DNA from: Distichodus sexfasciatus
Lineage: Eukaryota; Chordata; Actinopteri; Characiformes; Distichodontidae
Direction: 5' to 3'
Assembly (NCBI GenBank): GCA_032718565.1
Contig: JAVGVS010000025.1
Location: 1,868,340 to 1,932,339, forward strand
DNA: 64,000 bases
Below are positions 44,170 through 54,734 of the stretch, one piece after another; position 1 is the first letter of the stretch, and each line of letters starts with the position of its first letter. Both the position numbers and the translations under genes were made by a program. A model generated the notes under the pieces. The model had not been told where the DNA came from and did no database searches. It saw nothing but the letters and a program-made list of their open reading frames with translations.

Positions 44170-45010
44170 TGTATATATACTTAAAAAAAACATCCACTGC
44201 AAGCCTTGGATTTTTTTCCAGAAAACATTCATGACCTGACTTGATGCAACAACCAAGTCAGGCTGAATAAATCAGAGCCATCAGAGGGAATCATGGCCAG
44301 GGATGGCCAGCAGCAGTCCACTCAAAATAAGGCTTAAGTTGCCCACCATGAATCAACAGCTTCTAACAGGCAACTATGACTTTCATCATCAAAATAAAAA
44401 TGATACAAATGTGACCCGATCTGCCGAAGTGAGTCGGAAGTCGGCGTTCTATTTATTTAGATACGGGCCCATTATGTTGAAAAACATCACAAAAATAGCG
44501 ATTTTTCTTTTTTGGAGACCAGATTAATTTTGAAGACCTTTTCTTTCATATAAGACCAAAAAAGAAAAATTGATATTTTTGATGTTTGTCAACATAATCG
44601 GCCCGTATCTAAATACTGTAAATAGAACACTGACTTCCGACTCACTACGGCAGATCGGGTCACAAATGTACAACAATGAAAAGATTTTTGAGGTCGTTGA
44701 GATAAATAACTAGACAATCAATTCTTGAAGAAATTATGAAGTGGTGAAAAAGTAGGAATAAAGTTAAAAAAAAACTCTTTTTTACAAACCAACCACATAG
44801 AAAAACCCCCCAAAATCATGAGGAATTCTTTCCTGAAAATGATCACTGAACTGATTTGATTCAACAACCGAGTCAGGCTGAATAAATCAGAGCCAACAGA
44901 GGGAATCATGGCAAGGGATTCCCTTTAAAGGGACAGTCCACTCAAAAAATGAACAGTCTAATGTGGCCAAACAGTGAATGAATGAACGAATTCTAACAGG
45001 CAACTTATGT
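44170..45010. repeat. Local direct duplication with a MITE between the copies
   Basis: AGTCAGGCTGAATAAATCAG, GAGGGAATCATGGC, CAGTCCACTCAAAA and TTCTAACAGGCAACT occur in the same order at 44255-44373 and at 44872-45006, about 610 bp apart. The first copy is followed by the MITE 44410-44664. Divergence is moderate, so the duplication is not recent. Confidence 0.8.
44410..44664. mobile_element. Near-perfect palindromic MITE, copy 1
   Basis: Starts TGTGACCCGATCTGCCGAAG and ends CTACGGCAGATCGGGTCACA; the arms stay complementary for about 115 bp each (GGAAGTCGGCGTTCTATTTA against its inverse, TTTTTCTTTTTTGG near the loop). 255 bp. Flanked by AA on both sides. Confidence 0.92.
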
Positions 45011-45290
45011 TAAAAGCCCTCATTAGCTTTCATTCACATTCAGCACATTAGTGTGTTTAAGAGGACAGAGCCGTTAAGGCGAACAGCTTATCGGTGGGGG
45101 GTCGAGCCCGCTCAGCGCGACACCAGACTACAATAAGAAGGCACAGAAAGAGACACCAGTCACAAACTAAACAGTGGGAAAGGAAAAGGTTGGAGGGATG
45201 AGACCACTCCCTCTATTTCAGTCTCTTTTCATTTGGTCCAGCAGGGTTTGGAGGAGCGACCATTTTAAATAGAATATGTACAAAGACTGC
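45011..45290. other. foxn3 intron, nothing recognised
   Basis: No exon or repeat end seen. Confidence 0.4.
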
Positions 45291-45513
45291 AAGTAATTAT
45301 TTGTCATTGTGAACACATCACAGCACAGAACACAGTGCACCACCACGAAATGTGACCTCTGCATTTAACCAATCCAGGGCAGTGCCTGGGGAGCAGTGTT
45401 TGGGGACGGTGCCTTGCCCATGAGTACATCAGTGGTACCTTTACAGGTCTGGTATTCGAACCGGCGACCTTCCGATCACGGACCGAACGCCCTAACCATT
45501 ACGCTATCAACTT
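45291..45513 (-). mobile_element. V-SINE-like copy with central deletion
   Basis: Tail and head intact (TATTCGAACCGGCGACC; ACGCTATCAACTT). GTGAAGGAGC is missing from the core. Confidence 0.85.
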
Positions 45514-45859
45514 CCCCAGAAGATATGATTGTAGCTAACAGTAAAGAGTCTGATGTCACATTTACAATGCAGTGATATTCAGAAGTCTATGACCCTTTTG
45601 CAAATCTAGGTTTTCAACATTTAAATATAAATGATAGAAAAGATATAGCTTGTTGCAGCCATAAGAAATAACTAGATGGGCAATTCCTGGAGAAAATGTT
45701 GCAAAAACGCTGTGAGGGATAACGTGGTGAAACAGACTAGCTGTCGAACGACCATTTTAAGCCATAAACGCAACAACGCCCTGGATGTTTCTATGACAAA
45801 AATTGTGGAAGAATTGAGGCGGCAAAAAAGTGGGGAGAAGAAGAGGAATACGAAGTTAT
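45514..45859. other. foxn3 intron, nothing recognised
   Basis: A 69-codon frame at 45676-45885 runs into the adjacent SINE and shows no known motif; not called. Confidence 0.4.
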
Positions 45860-46057
45860 TGCTGTTACAAAGTCCTGAGATCTGAAGGACGCCAGTTTGA
45901 ATCTCGGACCGGTAAAGGTACCACTAAAGGTACTCATGAGCAAGCACCGCTCCCCGGGTGCTGCCCACGTCAGCTGCCCACTGTCAATGCAGAGGTCACA
46001 TTTGGTTGTGGACGCACTGTGTGCTGTACTGTGTTCACACTGACAATCGCTCACTTT
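45860..46057 (+). mobile_element. V-SINE-like copy, head partly lost
   Basis: B box AGTTTGAATCTCGG, core GGTACCACTAAAGGTACTCA, tail GTTCACACTGACAATCGCTC. Confidence 0.8.
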
Positions 46058-46079
46058 CAGTCTCAAAAGTTGCAGATAC

Positions 46080-46325
46080 AATATTACATAGACAGACGAC
46101 AGACGACAACTCGACGTCTGCTATGATGCGATTCAACTCAGACCAGGAGCCTGTGCTCGATACGAGACAATATCATATGCTGATTTATCACAATCACTTC
46201 CACTCGTCAAATCACAAAAAGATGTTAAAACTTCATCGACGCTTTCATTTCGGATCAATGCTAAGAGCTCGCGGAACAATGTATTGACGTAGACTTGATG
46301 TAAATTGATGTATTGTTACACCCCT
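46080..46325. mobile_element. 3' part of the TAGGGGTGTAACGATAC transposon family
   Basis: Ends TGATGTATTGTTACACCCC, the inverse of the terminus at 25109, with CGATACGAGACAATATCATA in the interior. Confidence 0.5.
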
Positions 46326-47789
46326 TTGAACAGCTACTAACAGTGGTCGAGAAGGGAGCCTTGGGAAAACTGGATATGAGACTCATGAAGGAACAACAGC
46401 ATATTAAACATATGGTCATTATTTTTAATGTTTAAGTTTTCTGGCACATCAATGCGAGTGAGGCTGTGTTCGTACATTACATATTGGAAAGGTAGAGAGA
46501 GAGAGAGTGTTAAAATTGAGAAAGAGCGATGAGAAAGGCCGAGGGAAAATGAGCTCAGATGACAAATTCCCAGCTCTGTGTAAACTTGGCACCTGCTGCT
46601 GGGCACATAAAGCCCCTGCTCTTAACCTCATTCTTTCCCCCAGAAGGACGAGAGGATACAGATTGGATTTGGGGGAAATCAGTTTTTCGGCTCCAAGAAT
46701 TTTCTGCGTGATAAACGACAACATTAGGCAGAATTAAAAAGCCGATGTAGCCAACAGGCAACGCTGTCTTCAGGCGTGAGGGGGAGTCAGGAAAATCAGA
46801 GCCCCAAAAACGCAGCTTCACCACGGCAACCAAACTCCTCAGATGCTGTTATGGATTTGCTGTGAGTTGCTATGAGGTGTCCCGCCGGAGACGGTGGAAA
46901 AGATTACCTCTCTCTCTGTGTCTCCCCCTCTTTCCCGCTCCCTCTTTCTTTTTCCTCTCCTTAGACCCAACGTGAAGGTTCTTCAGCACTGCATCACTCT
47001 CAACCCTCCACTGATCGCTCACACAAAACTCCGAGAGGAGCCGGGCTTTTGTTCGGCTCCTCTCTAGCCTAGCACACTCGCCGGAATCAAAGATCTGGTA
47101 AAAAAAAAAAAGGGTCATAAAGAAAATGTTAAGGATAAAAACGAAGTCTGGGGATGACGGTGTGAGGGGGGAAGCCGGCGAGGGCTGTAAGGGGCCCTTT
47201 GTGGAGCGCATAGAGACGAGTGACCTCCTTAGGGAACAGCGGCGCTCACATCTCTCTCACAACGACTTGTGATGCCCTGTCTGTCCTGAAATCTGCTCTG
47301 AGACGAGATTCGGCCCCCCACCCCCTACCACTCTCTCACCCCCCCACCTCCAGAGAAGACTTGGGGTTAACAGAAGGACAGCAGGCAGGCAGGTTTACGC
47401 ATTACACAACACTGAAGTTTTGGAACGGCCTCATTCTAAATACGGTGAAATCTTTGTAGCTTCCTTTGAGCTCTTTTGACAGTTAGCATCATTTCTGCGA
47501 TTTATGTTTCAAAGAAATCCTGTTAAAATGATCCTTGCGATCAGTCATGAACATGGGAAACGTCAGATTATCAGTTTGCGTTCGTTTCAAGAGATTTCAG
47601 TTTCATCGGTAACTTCTGTTTAAAGTGAATGCGGTGGGGTGTGACTTAAGCTGTCAAAAAGAGGTTTAAGATCGACGTTTGACCTCACTGAGGGAATGGT
47701 GATGATAACTGGTTTATGCTTTCACAACTGCAGCTAGTTCCAACTTAATACAATGCACACAGATCACACTGCGACTGCTTTTATGAAAA
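46326..47789. other. foxn3 intron, largely unique; possible regulatory blocks
   Basis: 46540-46870 and 46960-47460 are mixed-composition, repeat-poor stretches. GGGGGTAAC-like CT-rich runs occur at 46905-46955. No exon fits foxn3. Confidence 0.35.
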
Positions 47790-48310
47790 TTAATTGTTGA
47801 CATACAAATCACTGCTCTACCACAATGTGAGTCTAAAAAGGGGGCTCTGTCTCTTTACTCATAACTTGGGGAAAAATGTTGACAGATTTAGAAAAATCTT
47901 TCAATGTTGCATTCAGATTTCAACTGACAACAAAATGATTTTATATTGCCCATCGCACATAAATACCTTGCAAAACTCCTTACCAAAATACCTTAGAACT
48001 TGCCTGGAGCACAGGCATTCATGTCTTTGTGCCTACGTCCATTGTGAAAGGGGCAAAATGTAAACATTTTTCATAATTTGTAGCTGCAAAACCAGATCAT
48101 TGTTGATAAATTTGACCATAAATTCACATTTTATCACTCACTGTTATAGTTGTCATATGTTGTTAATATTGTGATAATTGTCATTTTACAATTTCAAATA
48201 TTCTAGAGATGTATAAGATGTGATTATTATAATAAAATGACCATTTTAATTCTGAATGGAAATAAATAAACATGCCAAAATTTTGGGGCAAAGCAACAGA
48301 AACTCCATTT
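47790..48310 (+). repeat. Repeat N, copy 5, the most complete
   Basis: All landmarks in order without a later insertion: AATGTGAGTCTAAAAAGGGG, AACAAAATGATTTTATATTG, TACCTTGCAAAAC, TTGCCTGGAGCACAGGCATT, GTTGATAAATTTGACCATAA, TTGTCATATGTTGTTAATAT, GTGATAATTGTCATTTTAC and TTTGGGGCAAAGCAACAGA. About 500 bp, AT-rich, no frame beyond 90 codons. Confidence 0.75.
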
Positions 48311-48419
48311 TGAGTGCAGATCCTCATTTAACTCATGTCATTTCCGCAATCACAAAATTGCACTGTTCATTATCATAACTGATATCAGAGCACGCTATTC
48401 TGAAACATGCTGCACCTCT

Positions 48420-49030
48420 GCTTTAAAGAGAGGCCGGTTCGCTCCCCAGCTTTAGTTTTATTGCCCGGCAGCTTGAGCACGCTGCAGTCCCGATAAAACG
48501 GCACGAGGGAGAGATGTATTATTCACAAAGCTGAACGCAGGCCTTTTACAGCAGCCCAGGCATCTGATGGGCTTTTAGTGTGTCGCTTACGAGGGCAAAA
48601 TTAACAACGCTCGAGCCCGAGTGCGCGACAGCAGCCGCAGATTAAAACCTTTAAAGTGACACAGAAACAAACACAACACGTCCTCAAACACACACACAAA
48701 CACACCAAGTGATAAAGCACAAGGCTCTTAATGCCACAAAATACAAACCGAGTACGTGAGTGTGAGTGTGAGAATGTGAATTCATTCTAATGAGCCTCCG
48801 CAGTAATAATAACTGTAATAATATGATCATTTGATTTTGTCATTCAGGAGTTCCGCGGCTTGGTTAAAAACGGGCCTCTTTTTTATCTTTATAATGAAAA
48901 GCAAGTTCGAGTTTCAGTCACGGCTGATCCCAGCAGCTCCCCATTAAAGGTCATTAGCCCTTGTTATAATGATGCAGACGAGGACTCACATGTTTAAAAT
49001 AATGACCGTTTAATTGTGTGGTTAATTACA
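48420..49030. other. Unique intronic block, candidate conserved non-coding element
   Basis: Repeat-free and not AT-biased. Contains CGATAAAACGGCACGAG, GATGTATTATTCACAAAG, CCCATTAAAGGTCATTAGC and TTTAATTGTGTGGTTAATTA. A short CA-rich piece at 48670-48710 separates two halves. Confidence 0.3.
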
Positions 49031-49269
49031 CGTAATACTGACCAAACATACTGAAACCTGGCAATAGAGTCTCTAATCTACCAGACTTAGTCTTGAGTCC
49101 TTAGTTGAAAATTCGCATTAGTTTTACTCACATTTTATCCATTTCTATACTTTATAGTTTGGTTTTAGTTGTAGTCGACCAAAAGTAATTAAATTTTACT
49201 CAGCTTTTCTGGTGTGCATGCAAAATCTTCCAGTCATGCATAAATATGTCATGAGCGTTATCCTTAGTG

Positions 49270-49686
49270 TATGGGTGGGCATTGGCAAGGACATGACGAT
49301 ACGATACGTATCATGATACATGGATCACGATACTATACATATTGCGATATTCTGCAGTTCACTGAAAATATAAAAACAGAGCTGAAATGCAAGTTGCTGT
49401 GTACGATCTGGGTGGTCATAATGAATCACATTACATTAATAATTCAGCCAAAACAACATAACTCAAAACTGAATTTTAACTTTATTCTCTTTGCATTTTA
49501 ATGCACTGAACTAGTGGACACCAAAAACGTCAAGATAAAGTGCATGAGGTTGAAAATAAGAAATGAAAGTGCCCAGTCAGTTATCTGAGGCTGCTTGCGG
49601 TGCATGATTCTCCCCCTCGGAAATACTGATTTTTGTAAAGGAAATATCGGGATATGTCGATGTATCGATATCTTTGCACAGCCCTA
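49270..49686. mobile_element. Non-autonomous hAT-type transposon
   Basis: Left end TATGGGTGGGCATTGGCAAG; right end CGATATCTTTGCACAGCCCTA. Flanks CCTTAGTG (49262-49269) and CCTGAGTG (49687-49694) match at 7 of 8. Internal CGATAC/GTATCG words near both ends. 417 bp. Confidence 0.75.
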
Positions 49687-49875
49687 CCTGAGTGCACATC
49701 AAACTTTTTTTGCTGTGGTCCCTTTAAGGCAGGGGTATTAAGACAGCTTGTCTCAGGCAGATGCTCACCAGAACTAACTCACCAGGAATGATGGGAATCC
49801 TCCAGGATACCGGCCCTCGGGACCGAAACTGGACACCCCTACTTTAGGGGCTCTGTACTTTACCTTTATATTGAC

Positions 49876-50038
49876 AACATTTAGCAGAAGCTCTTAGCAG
49901 ACGCTCTTATCTAGAGCAACGTCTGTTTCCTAACTTCTCCCTGGAGCAACTAGGGGTTAAGGGTCTTGCTCAGGGACCAACGATGGTAGCGCTGGAGGTA
50001 GAATTCGAACCCACAACCTCTTGGTCCAGAGATCTACA
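49876..50038 (-). mobile_element. tRNA-derived SINE with L2-type tail
   Basis: The inverted tail AGCAGACGCTCTTATCTAGA is at the left; the body has TAAGGGTCTTGCTCAGGG; B box GAATTCGAACCC. The head is cut after CCTCTTGGTCCAGAG. Confidence 0.8.
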
Positions 50039-50987
50039 GTATTTTTAGCTCTTCATCATCTCGTCTCAGTCATGAGAAAAAGGCAACTGACAAACACTGT
50101 CTATCATACTTTCTGTTCAAATTAACACTGTATTCTACACCGCGCTGGGAGACCTACTGTAGGGAGGAGGCAGAGTGAAAGTGACAGATTCTCAAACTCA
50201 GTTATTTCCTGTGCTGATGCAGTGAGCGTATGATTGTCGGGGTGGAGGATGTTAGAAGGTGTGTATAAAGGTAGTGTGAGCTAAAAACAGAAAGTGTTCA
50301 CGCAGCAGCAGCAGCAGCAGCAGCAAGGCTCCCGTTTGTGGTAAGATGAAAGTGTGTAGAGTGTGTGTGTACGCATGTACAGTAGGCTGCATCCTGACTG
50401 CACTGTAATACTCACATGCTAGGATTGGGAGAGGAGCCGGAGATCTCCCTTAGGTCCTCCTTACAGGACCGCAGTGCTGCCCGTACCGCTCAGAGGCATG
50501 CTGGGAGATTAGGGGCTTACAGATGCAACATTAGCTGCTAAATGACTCTCGCACACTGTACGAAGACCAACAAAGAGCAGATCACACACATACACACACA
50601 CATAAACAGATAAACTGTACATGCAAACTGGCATACACACTCACATACACAAACACACACGCCTATATATATATATTAATATCTAACACTATCTGATGTA
50701 TGTTAATAAGTGTCTGTAGTGGAGTGGGGAGGTGTGTGTGTTTGGGCTGCAGTAGACTGCATGGGGTGATGCAGTGTTTTGAGGGTGTGCTGACTGTGTT
50801 GATGTATATAAACCGGGTGTGAAAAATGCCTGCAGCTAAAACAGCATCCGTGTGTTTAGTCCCGCGAGTTCTCATGTTAAACTCCAAAAACACTCCCTAC
50901 TCCACACACCCCCATGAACACACACACGCCTTGCTATAGTATCCTGCCATTTGAGCTACCGCCATTGAGTAATGACCAGATAATAGC

Positions 50988-50989
<2 letters not shown>
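50039..50989. other. foxn3 intron with small simple repeats
   Basis: (CAG)7 at 50303-50324, CA-rich words at 50580-50660 and (TA)n at about 50664-50674. A possible exon at 50436-50520 was examined and rejected. Confidence 0.5.
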
Positions 50990-51028
<39 letters not shown>

Positions 51029-51170
51029 AATAATAATAATAATAATAATACTGCCATTGAGTCCTGTAAAGACTGGATAACAGCACAACAACAACAATAA
51101 TAATAATAATAATATCATCACTATTATTATTATTATCATTCTTCTTCTTATTATTATTATTATACAGCTA
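50990..51170. repeat. Compound (CAA)n(TAA)n microsatellite
   Basis: (CAA)n passing into (TAA)n at 50990-51050; a second, shorter CAA-TAA run at 51083-51113; then ATT and CTT runs to about 51163. The two CAA-TAA runs share the flank CTGCCATTGAG, so the block was partly duplicated. Confidence 0.9.
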
Positions 51171-51264
51171 ACCCCCGCCTCAGTTAACAAAAGCAAATCT
51201 TTTTAGTTTCCTTTTAGTTTCTCTAGTTAAAAACTGAAGCTTTTCTTTAAAAGCATTTACAAAT

Positions 51265-51454
51265 GAGTGATTATTGGTCATTGTGAACACTGCACAGCAC
51301 AACAAAGTGACCACTGCATGTGCAGCAGTGGGCAGCTGACATGCAGCGCCAGGGGAGCAGTGCTTGGGGATGGTACCTTGCTCATGAGCACCTCAGTGGT
51401 ACCTTTACCGGGCCAGGATTCATGAGGCGAACTCCCTAACCGTTACGCTACCAC
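51265..51454 (-). mobile_element. V-SINE-like copy with internal deletions
   Basis: Tail shortened; core GCTTGGGGATGGTACCTTGC; part of the head, including the B box, deleted; end CCGTTACGCTACCA. Confidence 0.8.
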
Positions 51455-51817
51455 TAGACATAAATAATGTTACAGATGTAAGTAATACTTTTTTCCTTAT
51501 GGTGACCAGTCCTCCCAAAAATGTCCCCACAAAGCCATAAAAATGATGGCTGATGTGTAATGGAGAAGCGCTCTGCCCTCTAAACTCTCCCCCTCCCGAC
51601 CGCCCAACTCCCGTCCCCCCACCTCACTGCTCAGCTCTGCTCCAGCCAGCCGGGGCTTTGCCGTTGCCATGGCGACCGCCCGCCTTCCACATCCTCGTGA
51701 GCGACGCGAGGAGCTGGAGCTGGAGCCGAGCCGGACCTGGAAACTTAACAGTGTCTTTGAGAGAGAAGCGGAGAGATGGCTGTGCTGCCAGTAATACAAA
51801 CCAGACACAAAGTGGGG
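51455..51817. other. foxn3 intron, GC-richer unique block
   Basis: GAGGTCC-type repeat words at 51505-51545, then a GC-rich stretch (51580-51770) with the X-box at 51663. Frames on both strands are open but without a consistent exon. Confidence 0.3.
51663..51676. promoter_or_regulatory. RFX X-box-like site
   Basis: GTTGCCATGGCGAC: one exact half-site and one with a single change, spacer AT, in a GC-rich unique block. Confidence 0.45.
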
Positions 51818-52145
51818 GTGAGCACACACACACACACACACGTTTGCACACGCTCACACACACACACATCTGCAAGTGCTCCCTCGCACGCACACAATAT
51901 GGTACAGACAGCAATTCACTGGTCCCTGATACTCACATACACACACACTCATCTACACACTCACACATTCACATAGACACACATGTACATACACACACAC
52001 ACACACATACAAACTGGGTCTATGATACGGACAGAAATGCACTGACCCTGACATACACACACATGCTCATACTCACATACACATGCTCACAAACACACAC
52101 GCTCATACATACACACACACCACACACACCACACACACACACACT
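51818..52145. repeat. Compound (CA)n microsatellite region
   Basis: Several CA runs (51821-51841, 51857-51868, 51937-51990, 51992-52008, 52053-52145) separated by short unique words. The block TATGATACGGACAGAAATGC resembles ATATGGTACAGACAGCAATT 120 bp before it, so part of the region is a tandem duplication. Confidence 0.85.
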
Positions 52146-52245
52146 CAGGCTGCCATCCCCCTTCTGACTTTGCAAAGCAAGGCAATGTAATATTATAATG
52201 CAGAGCCTCTGACTTCAGCAGCTATTTATAGATGTAACTGGGGAA

Positions 52246-52259
52246 GAGAGTGAGTGAGA

Positions 52260-52304
<45 letters not shown>

Positions 52305-52335
52305 AGGAAAAGGGAGAGGAAGAGGGAGAGGGTTG
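52246..52335. repeat. (GA)n microsatellite and GGGAGA tract
   Basis: Perfect (GA)n at about 52266-52294, then GGGAGAGGGAGAGG-type units. Confidence 0.9.
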
Positions 52336-52629
52336 GAACGAGAGAGGAAAAGCAGAAGAAGCCGTCCAAGAGAACAGAGCAGAGCACAGAGCTGTAAACA
52401 CACACACTCCAGCATCAGAACAACTCACACACGGCCAGAGGGGGACGCCAGCTTCAGATCTGACACACGTTAAAAACCCTGCAGGACCTTCACCTTTTCA
52501 CCCACATCACCTGAGACACACACACACACACACAACTAGGTTACTGGCTACTGTTTCTGCTGAAGCACACTGTTATGGGTCCAACATATGTGGAAATAAA
52601 AGTTGACCTCAGGATATTTGCCTGTAATA
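52336..52629. other. foxn3 intron, nothing recognised
   Basis: Short CA runs only. Confidence 0.4.
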
Positions 52630-52946
52630 TCCAAATTATTCCACTGCTGCACTGAGAATTAAACCTGCAACAAAGCGGTTATTATTTCTCCCAGCACAAA
52701 TTAAATGTGTAGCTATAATATCTTCTCAAATCCATTCAAAAAATGTAAAAAAATTCTCTGGAGCAAAGTGCCTCTGACATGTCTCTATAACGATAACTGT
52801 TGTGAAATTTGGTCATAAATTGACATTTTATTGTTGACTGTTAAAGCTGTAAGGACGTATCATTAATCTGAAACTATTTTGTTTATGATAACAGATAATA
52901 AGATGATAATAAGATGTGGTGCTGACTTTGATGGAAATCTAATTCC
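52630..52946 (+). repeat. Repeat N, copy 6
   Basis: GCAACAAAGCGGTTATTATT, AATTAAATGTGTAGCTATAA, TCTGGAGCAAAGTGCCTCTG, TTGGTCATAAATTGACATTT, TATTGTTGACTGTTAAAGCT. It ends at the MITE 52951. Confidence 0.65.
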
Positions 52947-52950
52947 AATA

Positions 52951-53199
52951 TGTGACCCGATCTGCCGTAATGAGTCGGAAGTCGGCGTTCTATTTATTTA
53001 GATACGGGCCGATTATGTTGAAAAACATCACAAAAATAGCGATTTTTCTTTTTTGAAGACCAGATTAATTTTGAAGACCTTTTCTTTCATATAAGACCAA
53101 AAAGAAAAATCGATATTTTTGATGTTTGTCAACATAATCGGCCTGTATCTAAATAAATAGAACACAGACTTCCGACTCATTACGGCAGATCGGGTCACA
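52951..53199. mobile_element. Near-perfect palindromic MITE, copy 2
   Basis: Closely similar to 44410-44664: TGTGACCCGATCTGCCGTAA to TTACGGCAGATCGGGTCACA. TA lies directly outside both ends (52949-52950 and 53200-53201), compatible with a TA target site as used by Tc1/mariner-type transposases. A few substitutions and a short deletion separate the copies. Confidence 0.93.
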
Positions 53200-53280
53200 T
53201 ATCACATTTCATTCAGGCTACATTTGACAGTTATGGTGAAATGTACAGGGTCTATCTTAACTAGCGCTGTAGACGTAGCG

Positions 53281-53530
53281 AACTCCCACTCTCTCTTCCT
53301 CTCTTTCATCTCACTCTTTTATTGTCTTTCCTCTCTTTCTCCCCCACTCTTTCTCTTTTCTCTTTTTCCCTCTCCCTCCTTCTATTGCTATCTCCTTTTC
53401 TCTCAGTCTGTAACTCTGTTCTCTCTTTCCTTCTCCTTCTCTCTTTGTCTATCTCTCCCTCTGTCTCCCCCAATCCCTGTCTTTCTCTTTACCCCTCTCC
53501 TTCTCTCTCTCTCTCTCTCTCTCTCTGCCA
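53281..53530. repeat. (CT)n-rich pyrimidine tract
   Basis: About 250 bp of CTCTCT, TTCTCC and CTTTCC words, ending in a perfect (CT)n at 53502-53526. Ser/Leu-rich frames across it are artefacts. Confidence 0.9.
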
Positions 53531-53993
53531 GTTCATCTTAACATCAACAGCTGCCCAACAAAAATGGGGAATTCTCTTCTTTCATCTGAGTCACACACGC
53601 TTCGTTTTGCTCCAGCCTCTCCTCCCAGTGGTGGCGAGAGTGTGTGTGTGTGTGTGTGTAGCCTCCCCGCAAGCAGAGCCAGTGTGAGTGAACAAGAGTG
53701 AGGGAGTGAGTGGAGGCCAGGCCCACAGGCGTTGGGACTTCACTAAGACGCTGGGGTCAGGAGGAAGCGGACGATAGATTTTCTCCAAATTTGCTGGGCG
53801 AACGTCGAGAGAGAATGAGATGGAGAGAGAGGGATGGAAGGAGAGAGGGATGGAGAGCGTCGTGCGTTTCACCCTCAGCGCTCCCCGACTCTGTCCCACA
53901 AGATTTGGGTTGCTATTAGCAGAGAGACAGCTAACTCACACAGAGAGGAGCTGCAGGACACTCTGAGACATTTCAATGTGACTTCTTACTGAC

Positions 53994-53997
<4 letters not shown>
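53531..53997. other. foxn3 intron, nothing recognised
   Basis: (TG)n at 53639-53659 and GA-rich words at 53803-53860. No exon. Confidence 0.4.
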
Positions 53998-54037
<40 letters not shown>

Positions 54038-54178
54038 TAGAGGGAAAGATAAAGACATAAAAAGAGGGAGATAAAGAGAACGAGAGAGTGAGAGAAAGAG
54101 GCGGAGAGAGAGAAAAACAGAGAAATAGAGAGGAACAGGAAGAGACAGAGAGAAAGAAATAGAAGGGGGGGGGGGGGA
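53998..54178. repeat. (GA)n tract ending in a 13-G run
   Basis: Perfect (GA)n at about 53999-54032, degenerate GA/AAAGA up to 54163, then G13 at 54165-54177. Strict purine strand over about 180 bp. Confidence 0.92.
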
Positions 54179-54734
54179 CTTAGTAAAATGACTTTGCGCC
54201 CACCTCTAGAGAAGCCAGGTGATGTCACTGCCTTGACAACACTCTTTATCCTCTCTCCTCATCCCGCCCTCCACCACATCTGTCTCTTTCTTTCTCTCTC
54301 TCCCTCCATCCCTCCATCCCCCGCTCTCTCCCGGAAATGGGTTAGAGGACAGATGGTGATGTGAAACAACAGCAGCAGCACAACAGCTCAGGCAAAAAGC
54401 CATTCATCATTTCTCAGTGCTGATAGCGGAGCGTGATGCAGGTGAGCCAGTGTGTGTGTGCGAGACTGTGACGAGGACGAGCGCTGGCCCACCATAAACT
54501 CCTCCAAACACACGCTTACTGCTCGTTTAGCTGCTGACGGAATGCGAGAGTGAGATGAAAGAACCGTCCTTTCACTGGCTAATTTGATAAGTGTCACTTA
54601 AAGCTGCTCACAGACAACAGCGCTTCGGAGACATTACCAGATGACATGATCGATAAGCTGAAGAAATGATGCTGAGTGAAAGGGCTGAGCGGAAAATGGG
54701 CAGACAACACACACACATATAGCGTGTATTAATA
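54179..54734. other. foxn3 intron, mostly unique
   Basis: A CT/CCAT-rich piece at 54285-54325. No accepted exon. Confidence 0.4.

Noticed and set aside
50436..50520. Exon-like unit on the minus strand (CTCCCAG acceptor, GTGAGT donor)
   Set aside because: All three frames from that acceptor contain a stop, and the peptide from a weaker acceptor does not match any part of FOXN3.
53224..53687. Ser/Leu-rich frames of more than 100 codons
   Set aside because: Products of the CT tract; the same applies to 8178-8640 and 52215-52428.
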